From positions 744,001 through 808,000 of the forward strand of contig NZ_OY782770.1 of NCBI RefSeq assembly GCF_963678245.1: a stretch of DNA of 64,000 nt. Direction: 5' to 3'. Shown one piece after another: positions 37,473-46,738 of this stretch. The notes under the pieces are model-generated. The model made no database searches and was not told the DNA's origin. It worked only from the letters and a program-made list of their open reading frames with translations. Source of the DNA: an uncultured Sunxiuqinia sp. (GTDB lineage Bacteria > Bacteroidota > Bacteroidia > Bacteroidales > Prolixibacteraceae). How positions within the stretch are numbered: position 1 is the stretch's first letter; each line of letters starts with the position of its first letter. Both the position numbers and the translations under genes were made by a program.

Positions 37473-38981
37473 TTATTTCAATTCAACATAGCCATACAGC
37501 TCACATGACCTGAGTTTTTGAATCTCTTCAGCCAATGTCAGCGCATTAAATCGCGCTCCGGCTTCATTGGTGTGCGTATGATCTCCCGGGAAAAATTGTT
37601 TCACCACTTTGGGGCCCATCGCTTCGTACTCAATAGCTACTGCATTATTCAAATCAATAAAGAAAGCTTCTTCTGACCTGGCAGCTTCACGAGCCCATTT
37701 CCCATACGACTCATTCACACGTTCCACTTTGCCATGTGGCCATTCGTTGCGAGGAATTTGTGACAAAACAATAACAGAAACGCCTTTGGCTCTAGCCTCT
37801 GCAATATATTTTTTCATGTACCAGCCATAAGTATGAACGGTCTCCTTTGTACCATCTTCGCGAACCACTTCCTGTGTTTCATCGCCCGTTCCTTTCAACG
37901 AACCACGGTATTTCGCTTTGTCAATATTTCCTCCATCGTTATGCCCAAATTGAATCAATAAAAAATCACCTTCATTGAGCTGGGTCAATACTTCATCCCA
38001 AAGTCCTTCGTACCGATAACTCCGGCTGCTTCTGCCTCCTCGTGCTTTGTTGACAATATCGAGTCGCAGCGTATCCATATAGGCTGACAATTCTCGCCCC
38101 CATCCAACAATTCTTCCGTCGCCATTCGCAACTGTAGAATCACCTATGATAAACACGTTCCTTTTCACCGGAAAATTAATCGTTGGATTATCCAGAAGAT
38201 ATTCTTTCAAGTTACACTCTTGTGCATCGCGCAAACCTTCAACCACAAACGAAGCAGCCAAAAGAGCACCTTGAGCGGTAGTGTGCGTATGGTCGCGTTT
38301 GTAAAAGTAATACCCGGTTACGGAGTCTTCACCTAAAGCCTCCATCGCAACGGCCATTTTCTCATTTAAGTCAATCCACTCCACTTCTTCGAAATGAGCC
38401 ACTTCCTTTGACCATTCTCCGTAGCTTTTATCATTACGTGGAACCAGCCCATTTTCCCAGTCATTGCGTGGAATGGGAGACATCACAACAGGTGTCGCAC
38501 CTTTTTCTTTCGCGTCAATAATATATTGACGTAGATACCAGCCATAGCTGTGAACAACCTCGTGCTCACCGGTAAGCAAATTATCAATTTCCTCTTTCTT
38601 TTCGCTTATTCCCTTAAACGTTCCGCGAGCCCTGAAATCGTCATTGATCGGACCATTATCGTTATGCCCAAACTGCATCAACACATAATCGCCGGGTTGA
38701 ATTTTACGCAATACTTCATCCCACAATCCTTTAGTTCGATAAGTTCGACTGCTTGTGCCACCCAACGCATGGTTTTCGATATTGACAAGGCTAGTATCAA
38801 AAAACTGTGCGATAGGATCTCCCCATCCCCACTGACCACCGGCTCCATCTCCGCGACCGTGCTTCACCGTTGAGTCCCCAATAATGTAAACTGTTGGTTT
38901 TCCGGTTGGTTCTTCGTCTTTCACTGTTTGACATGAAGCAAACAGGCTAACTAAAATCAATAAAATAGTTAATCGTATCAT
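37473..38981 (-). CDS. Tandem CE12-type SGNH acetylesterase, lipoprotein
   Basis: The 502-residue protein has a lipobox ending at C17 (LVSLFASC) and two full SGNH domains in one chain. Domain 1 (about 30-255) has GDSTV with S37, the SSRTYRTKGLWDEVL segment, MQFGHNDNG and RDHTHT. Domain 2 (about 270-495) has GDSTV with S282, SSRSYRYEGLWDEVL, IQFGHNDGG and GDHTHT. Both domains keep every catalytic block, so both may be active. The strong similarity of the two halves shows an internal duplication. The likely role is deacetylation of pectin, primarily rhamnogalacturonan I. Confidence 0.88.
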   Translation of the reverse strand: MIRLTILLILVSLFASCQTVKDEEPTGKPTVYIIGDSTVKHGRGDGAGGQWGWGDPIAQFFDTSLVNIENHALGGTSSRTYRTKGLWDEVLRKIQPGDYVLMQFGHNDNGPINDDFRARGTFKGISEKKEEIDNLLTGEHEVVHSYGWYLRQYIIDAKEKGATPVVMSPIPRNDWENGLVPRNDKSYGEWSKEVAHFEEVEWIDLNEKMAVAMEALGEDSVTGYYFYKRDHTHTTAQGALLAASFVVEGLRDAQECNLKEYLLDNPTINFPVKRNVFIIGDSTVANGDGRIVGWGRELSAYMDTLRLDIVNKARGGRSSRSYRYEGLWDEVLTQLNEGDFLLIQFGHNDGGNIDKAKYRGSLKGTGDETQEVVREDGTKETVHTYGWYMKKYIAEARAKGVSVIVLSQIPRNEWPHGKVERVNESYGKWAREAARSEEAFFIDLNNAVAIEYEAMGPKVVKQFFPGDHTHTNEAGARFNALTLAEEIQKLRSCELYGYVELK

Positions 38982-38985
38982 TGTT

Positions 38986-40083
38986 CTAAATTTTTGGTTC
39001 TATTTTAAATACAAATGGCGACGAAGTCATAAAACTCCCACCTTGTGAAGTCACAAACAAATGGGTGGGCGTTCCGTCTTGCATTAGTATTTGCGGACGT
39101 TCGAATCGTCCGTATTTACTTAAATGTTTTGGTTTTGGTGATTGATCGATGTAATGGGAAACCCCCAAATAGCTGATCTCCGGCTCCGACCAATGAATAC
39201 CATCATCCGACTCCAAAAAGATACCAACTTCGTGATCAAAACGTCCCATGTCACGCGCCAGCATATAAAACCGGTCATTCTCCATAAATACATTTCCATC
39301 TTCCAACTGGCGGTTATTTCCAAAGCTTGAATAATCGATAATGGGGTTGTCTGAATAACGTTTGTACGGCCCTTCTAGTTGGTCAGAGATCGCCAAACCA
39401 TATTTCCGGTTGCCTCGAATTCTAGGATTTACCGGATGTTCATATTCTTCAGTATTCCACGATTTATAATACAGCCAATACTGACCATTCGGATGTTTTA
39501 TAAATGACGGATTGGAGGTGCAATGATCATCCCATGCTCCTTCCGGGCCAGCTTCCAACAATGGTTGATCCGAACGTTTCCATGGTCCATATAGTGAATC
39601 GGAAGTTGCCAAACCAATTCGTTTGGTATTGGTCCGCCGGTTTGAATTGCCCATGTAAAACAAACAATACTTTCCATCAATAAACTGGATGTGCGGGTTA
39701 TGGCAGGTCGTTCCATCCCAATAACCTTCTCCCCGTGGGGCCAAGATTGTTTCTATTTCTTGATACGGCCCGTCAGCCTGATCGGCAACAGCATGTGCAA
39801 TTTCCGACTGGCTAATCCAACCGCCCATTCCTTTATCAGAATTCCAACGGGAAAAGAAAACGTGAAACTTTCCATCAGGTGCAACAATCGGACTGCAGCC
39901 CCAAACATAATAACCTTCAAGCTCTAAAATCCGTCCCAGCGGCTTTAAGCGTTTCGAGAAATCGGAAATGTACTTTTCATCGTATTGAGCTCCCTCAAAA
40001 TCAGCCCAAGCTGATAGATTCGCAACAGACAATACCGCTCCTGTTAGCATACTTTGTTGTATGAACTTGCGCCGATCGATCAT
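38986..40083 (-). CDS. Five-bladed beta-propeller glycoside hydrolase-like protein with Tat signal
   Basis: The 365-residue protein begins MIDRRKFIQQSMLTGAVLS, a twin-arginine (Tat) signal, followed by a cleavage region ending SAWA. The mature part has repeated blade motifs such as GCSPIVAPDGKFHVFFSRW, NPHIQFIDGKYCLFYMG, NPSFIKHPNGQYWLYYKSW and EDGNVFMENDRFYMLARDM. This is the GH43/GH32/GH117-like propeller pattern. The exact family and sugar cannot be assigned by eye. Spacing to neighbours is 2 and 4 bases, so it is firmly part of the operon. A role in cleaving a side-chain residue of rhamnogalacturonan is inferred from context. Confidence 0.75.
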   Translation of the reverse strand: MIDRRKFIQQSMLTGAVLSVANLSAWADFEGAQYDEKYISDFSKRLKPLGRILELEGYYVWGCSPIVAPDGKFHVFFSRWNSDKGMGGWISQSEIAHAVADQADGPYQEIETILAPRGEGYWDGTTCHNPHIQFIDGKYCLFYMGNSNRRTNTKRIGLATSDSLYGPWKRSDQPLLEAGPEGAWDDHCTSNPSFIKHPNGQYWLYYKSWNTEEYEHPVNPRIRGNRKYGLAISDQLEGPYKRYSDNPIIDYSSFGNNRQLEDGNVFMENDRFYMLARDMGRFDHEVGIFLESDDGIHWSEPEISYLGVSHYIDQSPKPKHLSKYGRFERPQILMQDGTPTHLFVTSQGGSFMTSSPFVFKIEPKI

Positions 40084-40085
40084 GT

Positions 40086-43000
40086 TTAATTTCGTTTTAA
40101 AGTTGCAGACATTAAGCCAATGACCACATCATTTGTGTTCGTCACCAATTTAAGCGAAACCAGTTCCTTGCCCGGATTCAACGGCAAATCCAACAACGAA
40201 GCGGCCCCTCCTTCAATCTTGTTTGTACCATTCTTTCTCAGCACATCGTACGAATCGGAATGCCACTCACCCGTCTTTAAATACAAGCGTGGCGGTTGCG
40301 GTGCATTTACCCGGAAAGCAAAGCCATCTTCATAATAGTCTTGCTCAATCGGCCACCAATTATCGGGGCTTTTAAGCAGTAACTCATCCGATGATCCGTC
40401 CGCATATTCAACCTCAACCCAACCATTAGTCATATTAATTTGCATATGATGCACCGATCCGGCCATAAGCAAATACAGATGCGATGCTTTTCCAGCAAGC
40501 GGAACTTCAATCGAATCGGGATAATTGTCCCATTTTGAAGTGAACAGAATATTTTCAGTTTCTTCTCCAGGTGTTTGAAAAGAAATGCCCTGCGGCGATT
40601 CAATTTGGTTTAAGTTTCCAGCTTTTGTCCGCAACCCGGAATCGTCAATTTCTTCGGTTTCACGATACGAACACCAGTCACCAATTCCCTGTACCGGAAT
40701 GCTCAATGTTGGATAGGGTGAACGGGGCGAATAATATTGTTCGTTGAAAATATGGCTTACCCGATCATTATACCGGGAAGTCAAGTCCACTGTTTCAAAT
40801 CGAGCATCTTCATTGGCATGAATATTCCAGTTGATAACATTTTCAGAATACTCATGCTTTTTCCCAATTAATTGGATTGAATTACTTCCTGAAACGAGGT
40901 ACTCCTCTGAAACCGTTAACTTAGCTGAAACCGACCGCGCAGGAATGGCAACATCCCGAGTAAATGCACCAACGGTACATGTTCCGGCAAATTCGTTCTT
41001 TGTATTATTCCGAATTGCAAAAGTCAGTTTATCGTCTTTTTGATTTTCATCGTCAATGACTTCAATTGGCTTGCGTAGTTCAAATGACAAAGGTTGCCAC
41101 CAAACCATTTTACCCTGTTTGAGTTTGACGAAAGTAGTTTTCCAACCGAGCTCACCTTTTACCTTAGCAGACAAATTCGCTTGGTCATTTAGCCATCCCT
41201 CTAAAACGTGTTGCGGATCATAAACATCAATAATTTCAGCAGTTTCCGGTTGAACAGACAGTTGATCACCAATGGCATAAAAATCATTCAGTTGGATCTG
41301 ATCTATTTTTTCGCTGCCCCACTCTACTGCCAACTTTAAATCAGTTCCTTGAGAAACTTTAATCGTAATTCGGGGCTCTCCAATTGCTTCGTCATTTACC
41401 TCCCATTCAATTGCTTGTCCATTCAACTTTACGGAGCTAATCTCCGCAGACTGCGCTTTTAGAATCAGATTCAGATGAACGGCACTCGGAAACTCAGAAT
41501 TAATTCGATAGTGATCAATCCCACCTACTCTTTTAAAATGAAGTTGAACATCCGGTGTTTCTATTGAGGCATGATCCCAATCTGACGGCCAACCCGGCTC
41601 TACTGTTAATTGCTGATTAATGAGATCTGGCGAAATCCCAAATAAACCTTCCACCAACGCACGCGAAGCCATGGCAACCGGATCAGCAAAATCGCGGTAC
41701 AATTCGCCACGGAAAGCATCATAATAAGAAAGCTGTCCGAAATTGCCCGGACTAGTTCCCAAAAACATATAATCGAGGAAACTACTTTTCGTCAGTTCAA
41801 AAGCTTCTTTGCTTCGGCCACTTTGCCAATACGACAGCGCTGTGTGCAACACTTCAGCCAGCGCAACATTATTGATTGACCACGTGTACGGCATCCAATT
41901 AGTCGTTGAGATGGTATAATATTTATTTGCTTCCAAACCTTCAGCTTCAATTGGAATATGCGGAATATTTTTGTCGATGTACTCGGTAGCCTGAAACGCC
42001 TGAAACGGATCGGCCAAACCTTCATCAATGGCATGATAAACCGTCCAGACCGCAGCTGATGGGTGCACCAGTTGATTACCCAACAAATCTTTATACTCGC
42101 CAAACCAACCTTTTTCGGATAACCAGAGCTGCTGATCGACGGCTTTTTTTATTTTTTCTGACTCGGACAAATAGGGAGCCGGATCTTTACCAATAAGTTT
42201 TGCTAACTCTGCCGCCACTCGATTTGCACGGTAGTTGTAAGCCGACGAATGAGTGACTCCGCCGCCGCTGTACTGCAGGGCATCACTCGCCCAAATACTG
42301 GCGTAAGCATCATATAGTCCATCGTCATTCGCATCAAAATTTCGTTTTTCCCAAGCCAGGTGTCTTTCTATAACAGGCCAGCTTTCGCGCAAAAAGTCTA
42401 AATCTCCGGTCCAGCGAAAGTGTGACAACAATTGCGAAATAAACACCAGATTCATATCGTAATGGTGTGGTTTGTTCGGTTTACCCGGACGACGACTGAT
42501 ATAGCCATCGGTAAACAAAGCAGTTCCTTTCGTTTCTTTCTGTCGAGCTAAGTGAGTTTTTGGATCAGGCACCGAAGGCCCTGACCTTGGACTGGTGTAT
42601 TGTGCCTTAAAATATCCCCGAAAATGAGTCTGCGCACGATCGTGCCACCCCAGCCAATCAGCTGCATAAGCACCACGCCAGCCGTTTAATGGCATCCGCC
42701 AAGCAATGGCTCCGTGCATAAACGACTTGCCATCCCAAACCGCATCAGCAGCTGTAGAAAGTGTTGCACCCACTGCATTGATGTACTTATCGGGTGTTTC
42801 TATTTTTATTTGCGAAGCAATCTTTTCACGTGCAGAATCAGCCTGATCAAACAATGCAGGTAATTCAGCATAGTCCGGACGGGCTTTTGTATCTGGATTG
42901 ACGATGAAAAAGAACTCCTCGCTTCCATCGTTAACTTTTAACCGCCCGGCTATTGCCGGTGCTTGTTCTCCTTCAGATTGAAAAAACTGCAAAGGACTTT

Positions 43001-43790
43001 CTTGTTGGGTTGCATCACTCAAATTGATTTCAGAACCTTTGGGCATCAAGCCAAACAGACGCTTTTTCTTTTTTAAGCGAGTTTGTTCCTTTTCCTCCGG
43101 CGTTGGCAAATAGTTGTTTTCATACAATTCATTGTCGGACAAGCTTCGACCCGAACCATAATACAAATTGAATTGATTATCAGCCACGAAGTATTCATTG
43201 GTGTTACAATACTCCGGTTTTAAATAAAAACTGGATTCCGGATCAGCCCCCAAGTCGCCATCGCGTGAAAAGCGCTTTCCACTGGCACCGCCAAATGCCC
43301 AAAACAAGTCAACATTGTCAGGCATGTTTTCGCCAACAACTTTCAAGATCATTCCGTCGGCATCGTCCAAAGCCAGTAATTGCAAATTTAATTTGCCACC
43401 TTTCAACATCGAATCTTCAATCTCATAACTCATCCTACCCGCTTCGTATCGTGCAACAATGGTTTCGGCATCAATCAGCCATTTTGACGAATCGGCAGAA
43501 ATGAGGCCCAGACGCAATGTACCTCCCATGCGAGGCATGTACAACGCAAATTCGGGCAAGTCACCCGCTTCAACCCGAAAACCAGAATGAGAACCATATA
43601 AAGCCCGGTTAAACCGATGCGTTCCATTAGTAATCACAAATCCCTTCCCATCGGGATGGTAGCGCAACTCGCGTTGTTGATTGTGCCACAAAACCGACTC
43701 TTTTTTCTCAGGCATAGTCTGTTGACAGGCAATAAAAAAATAAAAACATGAAATGATGCAAATATATAATCTCGGTTTAAACACCTTCAA
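40086..43790 (-). CDS. DUF4450-like giant lipoprotein with six-hairpin glycosidase-like core
   Basis: The 1234-residue protein has a lipobox ending at C22 (FYFFIAC). The first part (HPDGKGFVITNGTHRFNRALYGS and the following 250 residues) resembles DUF4450. Residues about 320-780 contain WRMPLNGWRGAYAADWLGWHDRA, YDMNLVFISQLLSHFRWTGD and FDANDDGLYDAYASIWASDAL, the pattern of an (alpha/alpha)6 catalytic barrel. The remaining 450 residues are beta-rich. Such proteins occur in Bacteroidota PULs, and no activity is asserted here. The gene is 12 bases from the upstream GH2 and 2 bases from the downstream propeller gene. Confidence 0.68.
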   Translation of the reverse strand: MKVFKPRLYICIISCFYFFIACQQTMPEKKESVLWHNQQRELRYHPDGKGFVITNGTHRFNRALYGSHSGFRVEAGDLPEFALYMPRMGGTLRLGLISADSSKWLIDAETIVARYEAGRMSYEIEDSMLKGGKLNLQLLALDDADGMILKVVGENMPDNVDLFWAFGGASGKRFSRDGDLGADPESSFYLKPEYCNTNEYFVADNQFNLYYGSGRSLSDNELYENNYLPTPEEKEQTRLKKKKRLFGLMPKGSEINLSDATQQESPLQFFQSEGEQAPAIAGRLKVNDGSEEFFFIVNPDTKARPDYAELPALFDQADSAREKIASQIKIETPDKYINAVGATLSTAADAVWDGKSFMHGAIAWRMPLNGWRGAYAADWLGWHDRAQTHFRGYFKAQYTSPRSGPSVPDPKTHLARQKETKGTALFTDGYISRRPGKPNKPHHYDMNLVFISQLLSHFRWTGDLDFLRESWPVIERHLAWEKRNFDANDDGLYDAYASIWASDALQYSGGGVTHSSAYNYRANRVAAELAKLIGKDPAPYLSESEKIKKAVDQQLWLSEKGWFGEYKDLLGNQLVHPSAAVWTVYHAIDEGLADPFQAFQATEYIDKNIPHIPIEAEGLEANKYYTISTTNWMPYTWSINNVALAEVLHTALSYWQSGRSKEAFELTKSSFLDYMFLGTSPGNFGQLSYYDAFRGELYRDFADPVAMASRALVEGLFGISPDLINQQLTVEPGWPSDWDHASIETPDVQLHFKRVGGIDHYRINSEFPSAVHLNLILKAQSAEISSVKLNGQAIEWEVNDEAIGEPRITIKVSQGTDLKLAVEWGSEKIDQIQLNDFYAIGDQLSVQPETAEIIDVYDPQHVLEGWLNDQANLSAKVKGELGWKTTFVKLKQGKMVWWQPLSFELRKPIEVIDDENQKDDKLTFAIRNNTKNEFAGTCTVGAFTRDVAIPARSVSAKLTVSEEYLVSGSNSIQLIGKKHEYSENVINWNIHANEDARFETVDLTSRYNDRVSHIFNEQYYSPRSPYPTLSIPVQGIGDWCSYRETEEIDDSGLRTKAGNLNQIESPQGISFQTPGEETENILFTSKWDNYPDSIEVPLAGKASHLYLLMAGSVHHMQINMTNGWVEVEYADGSSDELLLKSPDNWWPIEQDYYEDGFAFRVNAPQPPRLYLKTGEWHSDSYDVLRKNGTNKIEGGAASLLDLPLNPGKELVSLKLVTNTNDVVIGLMSATLKRN

Positions 43791-43802
43791 ATTCTTTAAT
43801 AC

Positions 43803-46721
43803 TTAGTTCAGTAATCCAAAATAAAAATACAAAGTTCTTTTGGCTGGTTTTTCCATTATATTTAGCTCCCCAGCTGGCCCTAAGTTCCAAGTATCGTTGC
43901 TGATTCCCATGGCCAGTTTTGTTCCAACTGGAGGAATACCATCCAAAAAGGAAATATTGCCAACCGGCAGTTTCGGATAGTTTGTAGGTCCCGAAATTCC
44001 GTAGAAATCGAACAGCCGAACAAACAGATCATCTTCCTGTGCTACAACTGTAAACTTGCCATAGACCGTGTTGAATTCCATCCACGACACATCGGCGTAA
44101 TAACCTTTGAACTGTGGATATTGCCAGTTATTATCGCCAGGTAAAACATTATTGTACATGCGTTGGTAAACATCAATAATTCCACCCTGCAAGCGATTCT
44201 TCCAAACATGGCGAGGACCGTCACCCAACCACTTCGTGCTGATGATATCAGACTCAGGAAAGTCGAAACTTACTCCCGTAAATAGTTGCTTTCCTTCTAC
44301 GTGATATTCATAGTCCATTTGCAGCCATCCACTATCGTACATGGTCCAAATAATATTTTTCAAATCGCCGGTGTAAATCATCTCCAATACATGTCCACCC
44401 TCAACTGAATGATGGTTAACATTGATCAACTCAGATTCTCCGCTTACCATTACAGGTCCATTTCCGAATGGAAGCGACAACCCAAAGTCATTCCCCAAAT
44501 CCACAATTGTTCCATCCTTTGTACTGAAAGTAACCGAAATTCCGGAAGCTTTCATGGTGATGGTCGAATCGGTCTCGGCAACTTCAACCTTCGCACTCAA
44601 TTCATCATTACCCTTTTGCTCTTTGATTGGCAAGATGTTGTCTTCTTCAATTCCCTGAGCTTTGAGCTTTTTCAAATGCTCCTTTTCGTTCAAGCTCAAT
44701 TCCTTTTCCACCAATTCTAAAACAGTATTCGTATTGCCATCAATTTTCCAGCTCCAACAGAAAACTTCCTTGCCTTGACGGTCGAAAGCTCTGACATACA
44801 AGGCATCGTATTGCTGATATTCTTTCGGGAGCTCGAATGCAAGCTCTCCCTTTTCGGTTGCTGGAACATCGGGGCTGGTAATCATCCCGGCTTGCACAAC
44901 CTCATGACCTGCTCCAAGGTCGGTGGGATTGGCAAAATTAACCAACTGCCAAACAAAACGGCAATCGTTCAGGTTCGTATAATGATAGCGGTTTTCAACA
45001 GGTATTTGTCCATTGAAAGTTTCCGGAAGTTTTTCCATTTCAATTTTAACCGGACTAAAAATCTCACGCATGGCATAAACACTGGCCTCTTTTTCGCGAT
45101 GTGGTCCAACAACTCCATCGGGTGCATTAACGCGGTTGGCATCAATAAAACCATCGTAATCGGTGCGTACCAAACCTTCATCAGCCAGCACCCACAAAAA
45201 ACCTCCTGCCGAGCGCTTTGAATTCCAAAACAGCTCCCAAAAGTCAGCTAATCCGGCAGCCATTCCGCCGTCATCCTGACCATGCAAAAATTCAGTAGGC
45301 ATGTAAATCAAACCTGCATCCAATATCTTTTTCGAGCTATAATAGTTTTCATAGTGGTTACAATCAATACCGTTGTAATCGTTTCCCGGTTTGTGATGAG
45401 CATGAATCACCGGTCGATTCGACGGATCGTAAATGGCGTAATCGTCATCCAGATCTTTATTTGTTCCACCTTCGTTTCCGTTGCTCCAAAAAACAATGGA
45501 TGGATGATTGACATCACGAATAACCATTTCGCGTACCAGCTTACTGCCCACTTCGGTATCGTACGAATTTTGCCACCCAGCCAGCTCATCCAACACATAC
45601 AGACCTAGTGAATCGCAATAATTCAGGAATGATTGATCCGGCGGATAGTGTGCACACCTCACCGCATTCATGTTCATTTCCTTCATCAGCTGCACATCGT
45701 TTAAATCGATGGTTGCATTCACACAACGACCGGTTTCAGGCCAAAATACATGGCGGTTAATTCCTTTGAATTTCACTTTTGTGCCATTAACAAAAACACC
45801 ATCACCTTCTCGAATTTCAATCGTTCGGAAACCGAATTTTTCAGAGGTTGTATATTTTGTTGTTTCACCGTTTTTCAAACTGACACGAACGGAGTATCGA
45901 TTAGGAGTTTCTGAAGTCCAAAGCCGAGGATTGTCAACACGAGCAGAGAGAGTCAACAAAGAATCACTTGGCAACACCGGACTCTCGGTTGTCGCTACAA
46001 TCCGGCCAATCGCATCAATTATTTCGGCGGAAATAGTCAATCCTGCAGATTGTACTTCAGGAAATACGTCCATTGAGAATTGTCCATCGGCATCGGCAGC
46101 AATTGCTACCCGGTCGATAAACTCATCCGGAACTGCTTCGAGGTACACCGGACGATAAATGCCACCAAATATCCAATAGTCGGCAAAACGCTCGGCACGA
46201 TTTACCGAATGATTAGCTGACATTTTATGCACGGTAACTTCCAGTTCATTTTCCTCACCGACTTTCAGCTTATCTGAAATATCGTATCGAAAACGATAAA
46301 AAGATCCTTGGTGGATTGGCCCTGCTAATTGGCCATTTATTTTCACTTCAGTATCGGTCATCGATCCTTCAAAAACAACAAAGATCTTCTTTCCATTCCA
46401 ATTTTCGGGAATTGAAAACTGATGCTTATAAATACCTGTTTCATCGGCAAACTTGAATTTCTTACCGTAAGTCCGATAATCACGACCGTAGTCATATTCG
46501 CCAAAACCTTGTTGTTCCCAGTGCGATGGCACTTCAATGCTCGTCCAGTAGCCGCTCTTTCTGCCCGACATGCAGTAAAAATCCCAGCTTACGGTATTTT
46601 CATTGTCAGTACCCGACAGGTATTGAACATCTTTTGAAATTTCGGAACTTGTAGCAGTCGTAAAATTGAGTAGCAATAAAGCTACAAGAATCCAAATTGA
46701 TTTCATTTTGAATTGCTTCAT
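43803..46721 (-). CDS. GH2-family beta-galactosidase-type enzyme
   Basis: The start at 46721 gives MKQFKMKSIWILVALLLLNFTT, a signal peptide, and leaves a 17-base gap to the gene before; longer reading to 46778 would overlap it. The 972-residue product shows GH2 sugar-binding (WTSIEVPSHWEQQGFGEYDYG), immunoglobulin and TIM-barrel domains, with FKGINRHVFWPETGR, NAVRCAHYPPDQSFLNYCD and the acid/base Glu in FWSNGNEGGTNK. The C-terminal 270 residues resemble the LacZ small-chain domain (FGNGPVMVSGES, FTGVSFDFPES). Release of terminal beta-galactose from galactan side chains is likely, but GH2 also covers other beta-glycosidases. It lies in the middle of the PUL. Confidence 0.85.
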   Translation of the reverse strand: MKQFKMKSIWILVALLLLNFTTATSSEISKDVQYLSGTDNENTVSWDFYCMSGRKSGYWTSIEVPSHWEQQGFGEYDYGRDYRTYGKKFKFADETGIYKHQFSIPENWNGKKIFVVFEGSMTDTEVKINGQLAGPIHQGSFYRFRYDISDKLKVGEENELEVTVHKMSANHSVNRAERFADYWIFGGIYRPVYLEAVPDEFIDRVAIAADADGQFSMDVFPEVQSAGLTISAEIIDAIGRIVATTESPVLPSDSLLTLSARVDNPRLWTSETPNRYSVRVSLKNGETTKYTTSEKFGFRTIEIREGDGVFVNGTKVKFKGINRHVFWPETGRCVNATIDLNDVQLMKEMNMNAVRCAHYPPDQSFLNYCDSLGLYVLDELAGWQNSYDTEVGSKLVREMVIRDVNHPSIVFWSNGNEGGTNKDLDDDYAIYDPSNRPVIHAHHKPGNDYNGIDCNHYENYYSSKKILDAGLIYMPTEFLHGQDDGGMAAGLADFWELFWNSKRSAGGFLWVLADEGLVRTDYDGFIDANRVNAPDGVVGPHREKEASVYAMREIFSPVKIEMEKLPETFNGQIPVENRYHYTNLNDCRFVWQLVNFANPTDLGAGHEVVQAGMITSPDVPATEKGELAFELPKEYQQYDALYVRAFDRQGKEVFCWSWKIDGNTNTVLELVEKELSLNEKEHLKKLKAQGIEEDNILPIKEQKGNDELSAKVEVAETDSTITMKASGISVTFSTKDGTIVDLGNDFGLSLPFGNGPVMVSGESELINVNHHSVEGGHVLEMIYTGDLKNIIWTMYDSGWLQMDYEYHVEGKQLFTGVSFDFPESDIISTKWLGDGPRHVWKNRLQGGIIDVYQRMYNNVLPGDNNWQYPQFKGYYADVSWMEFNTVYGKFTVVAQEDDLFVRLFDFYGISGPTNYPKLPVGNISFLDGIPPVGTKLAMGISNDTWNLGPAGELNIMEKPAKRTLYFYFGLLN

Positions 46722-46738
46722 GTTGATTGATTCTATTT

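Noticed and set aside
45670-46158. 162-codon plus-strand frame antisense to the GH2 beta-galactosidase
   Set aside because: Shadow frame; Arg/Ser-rich with no domain and no promoter.
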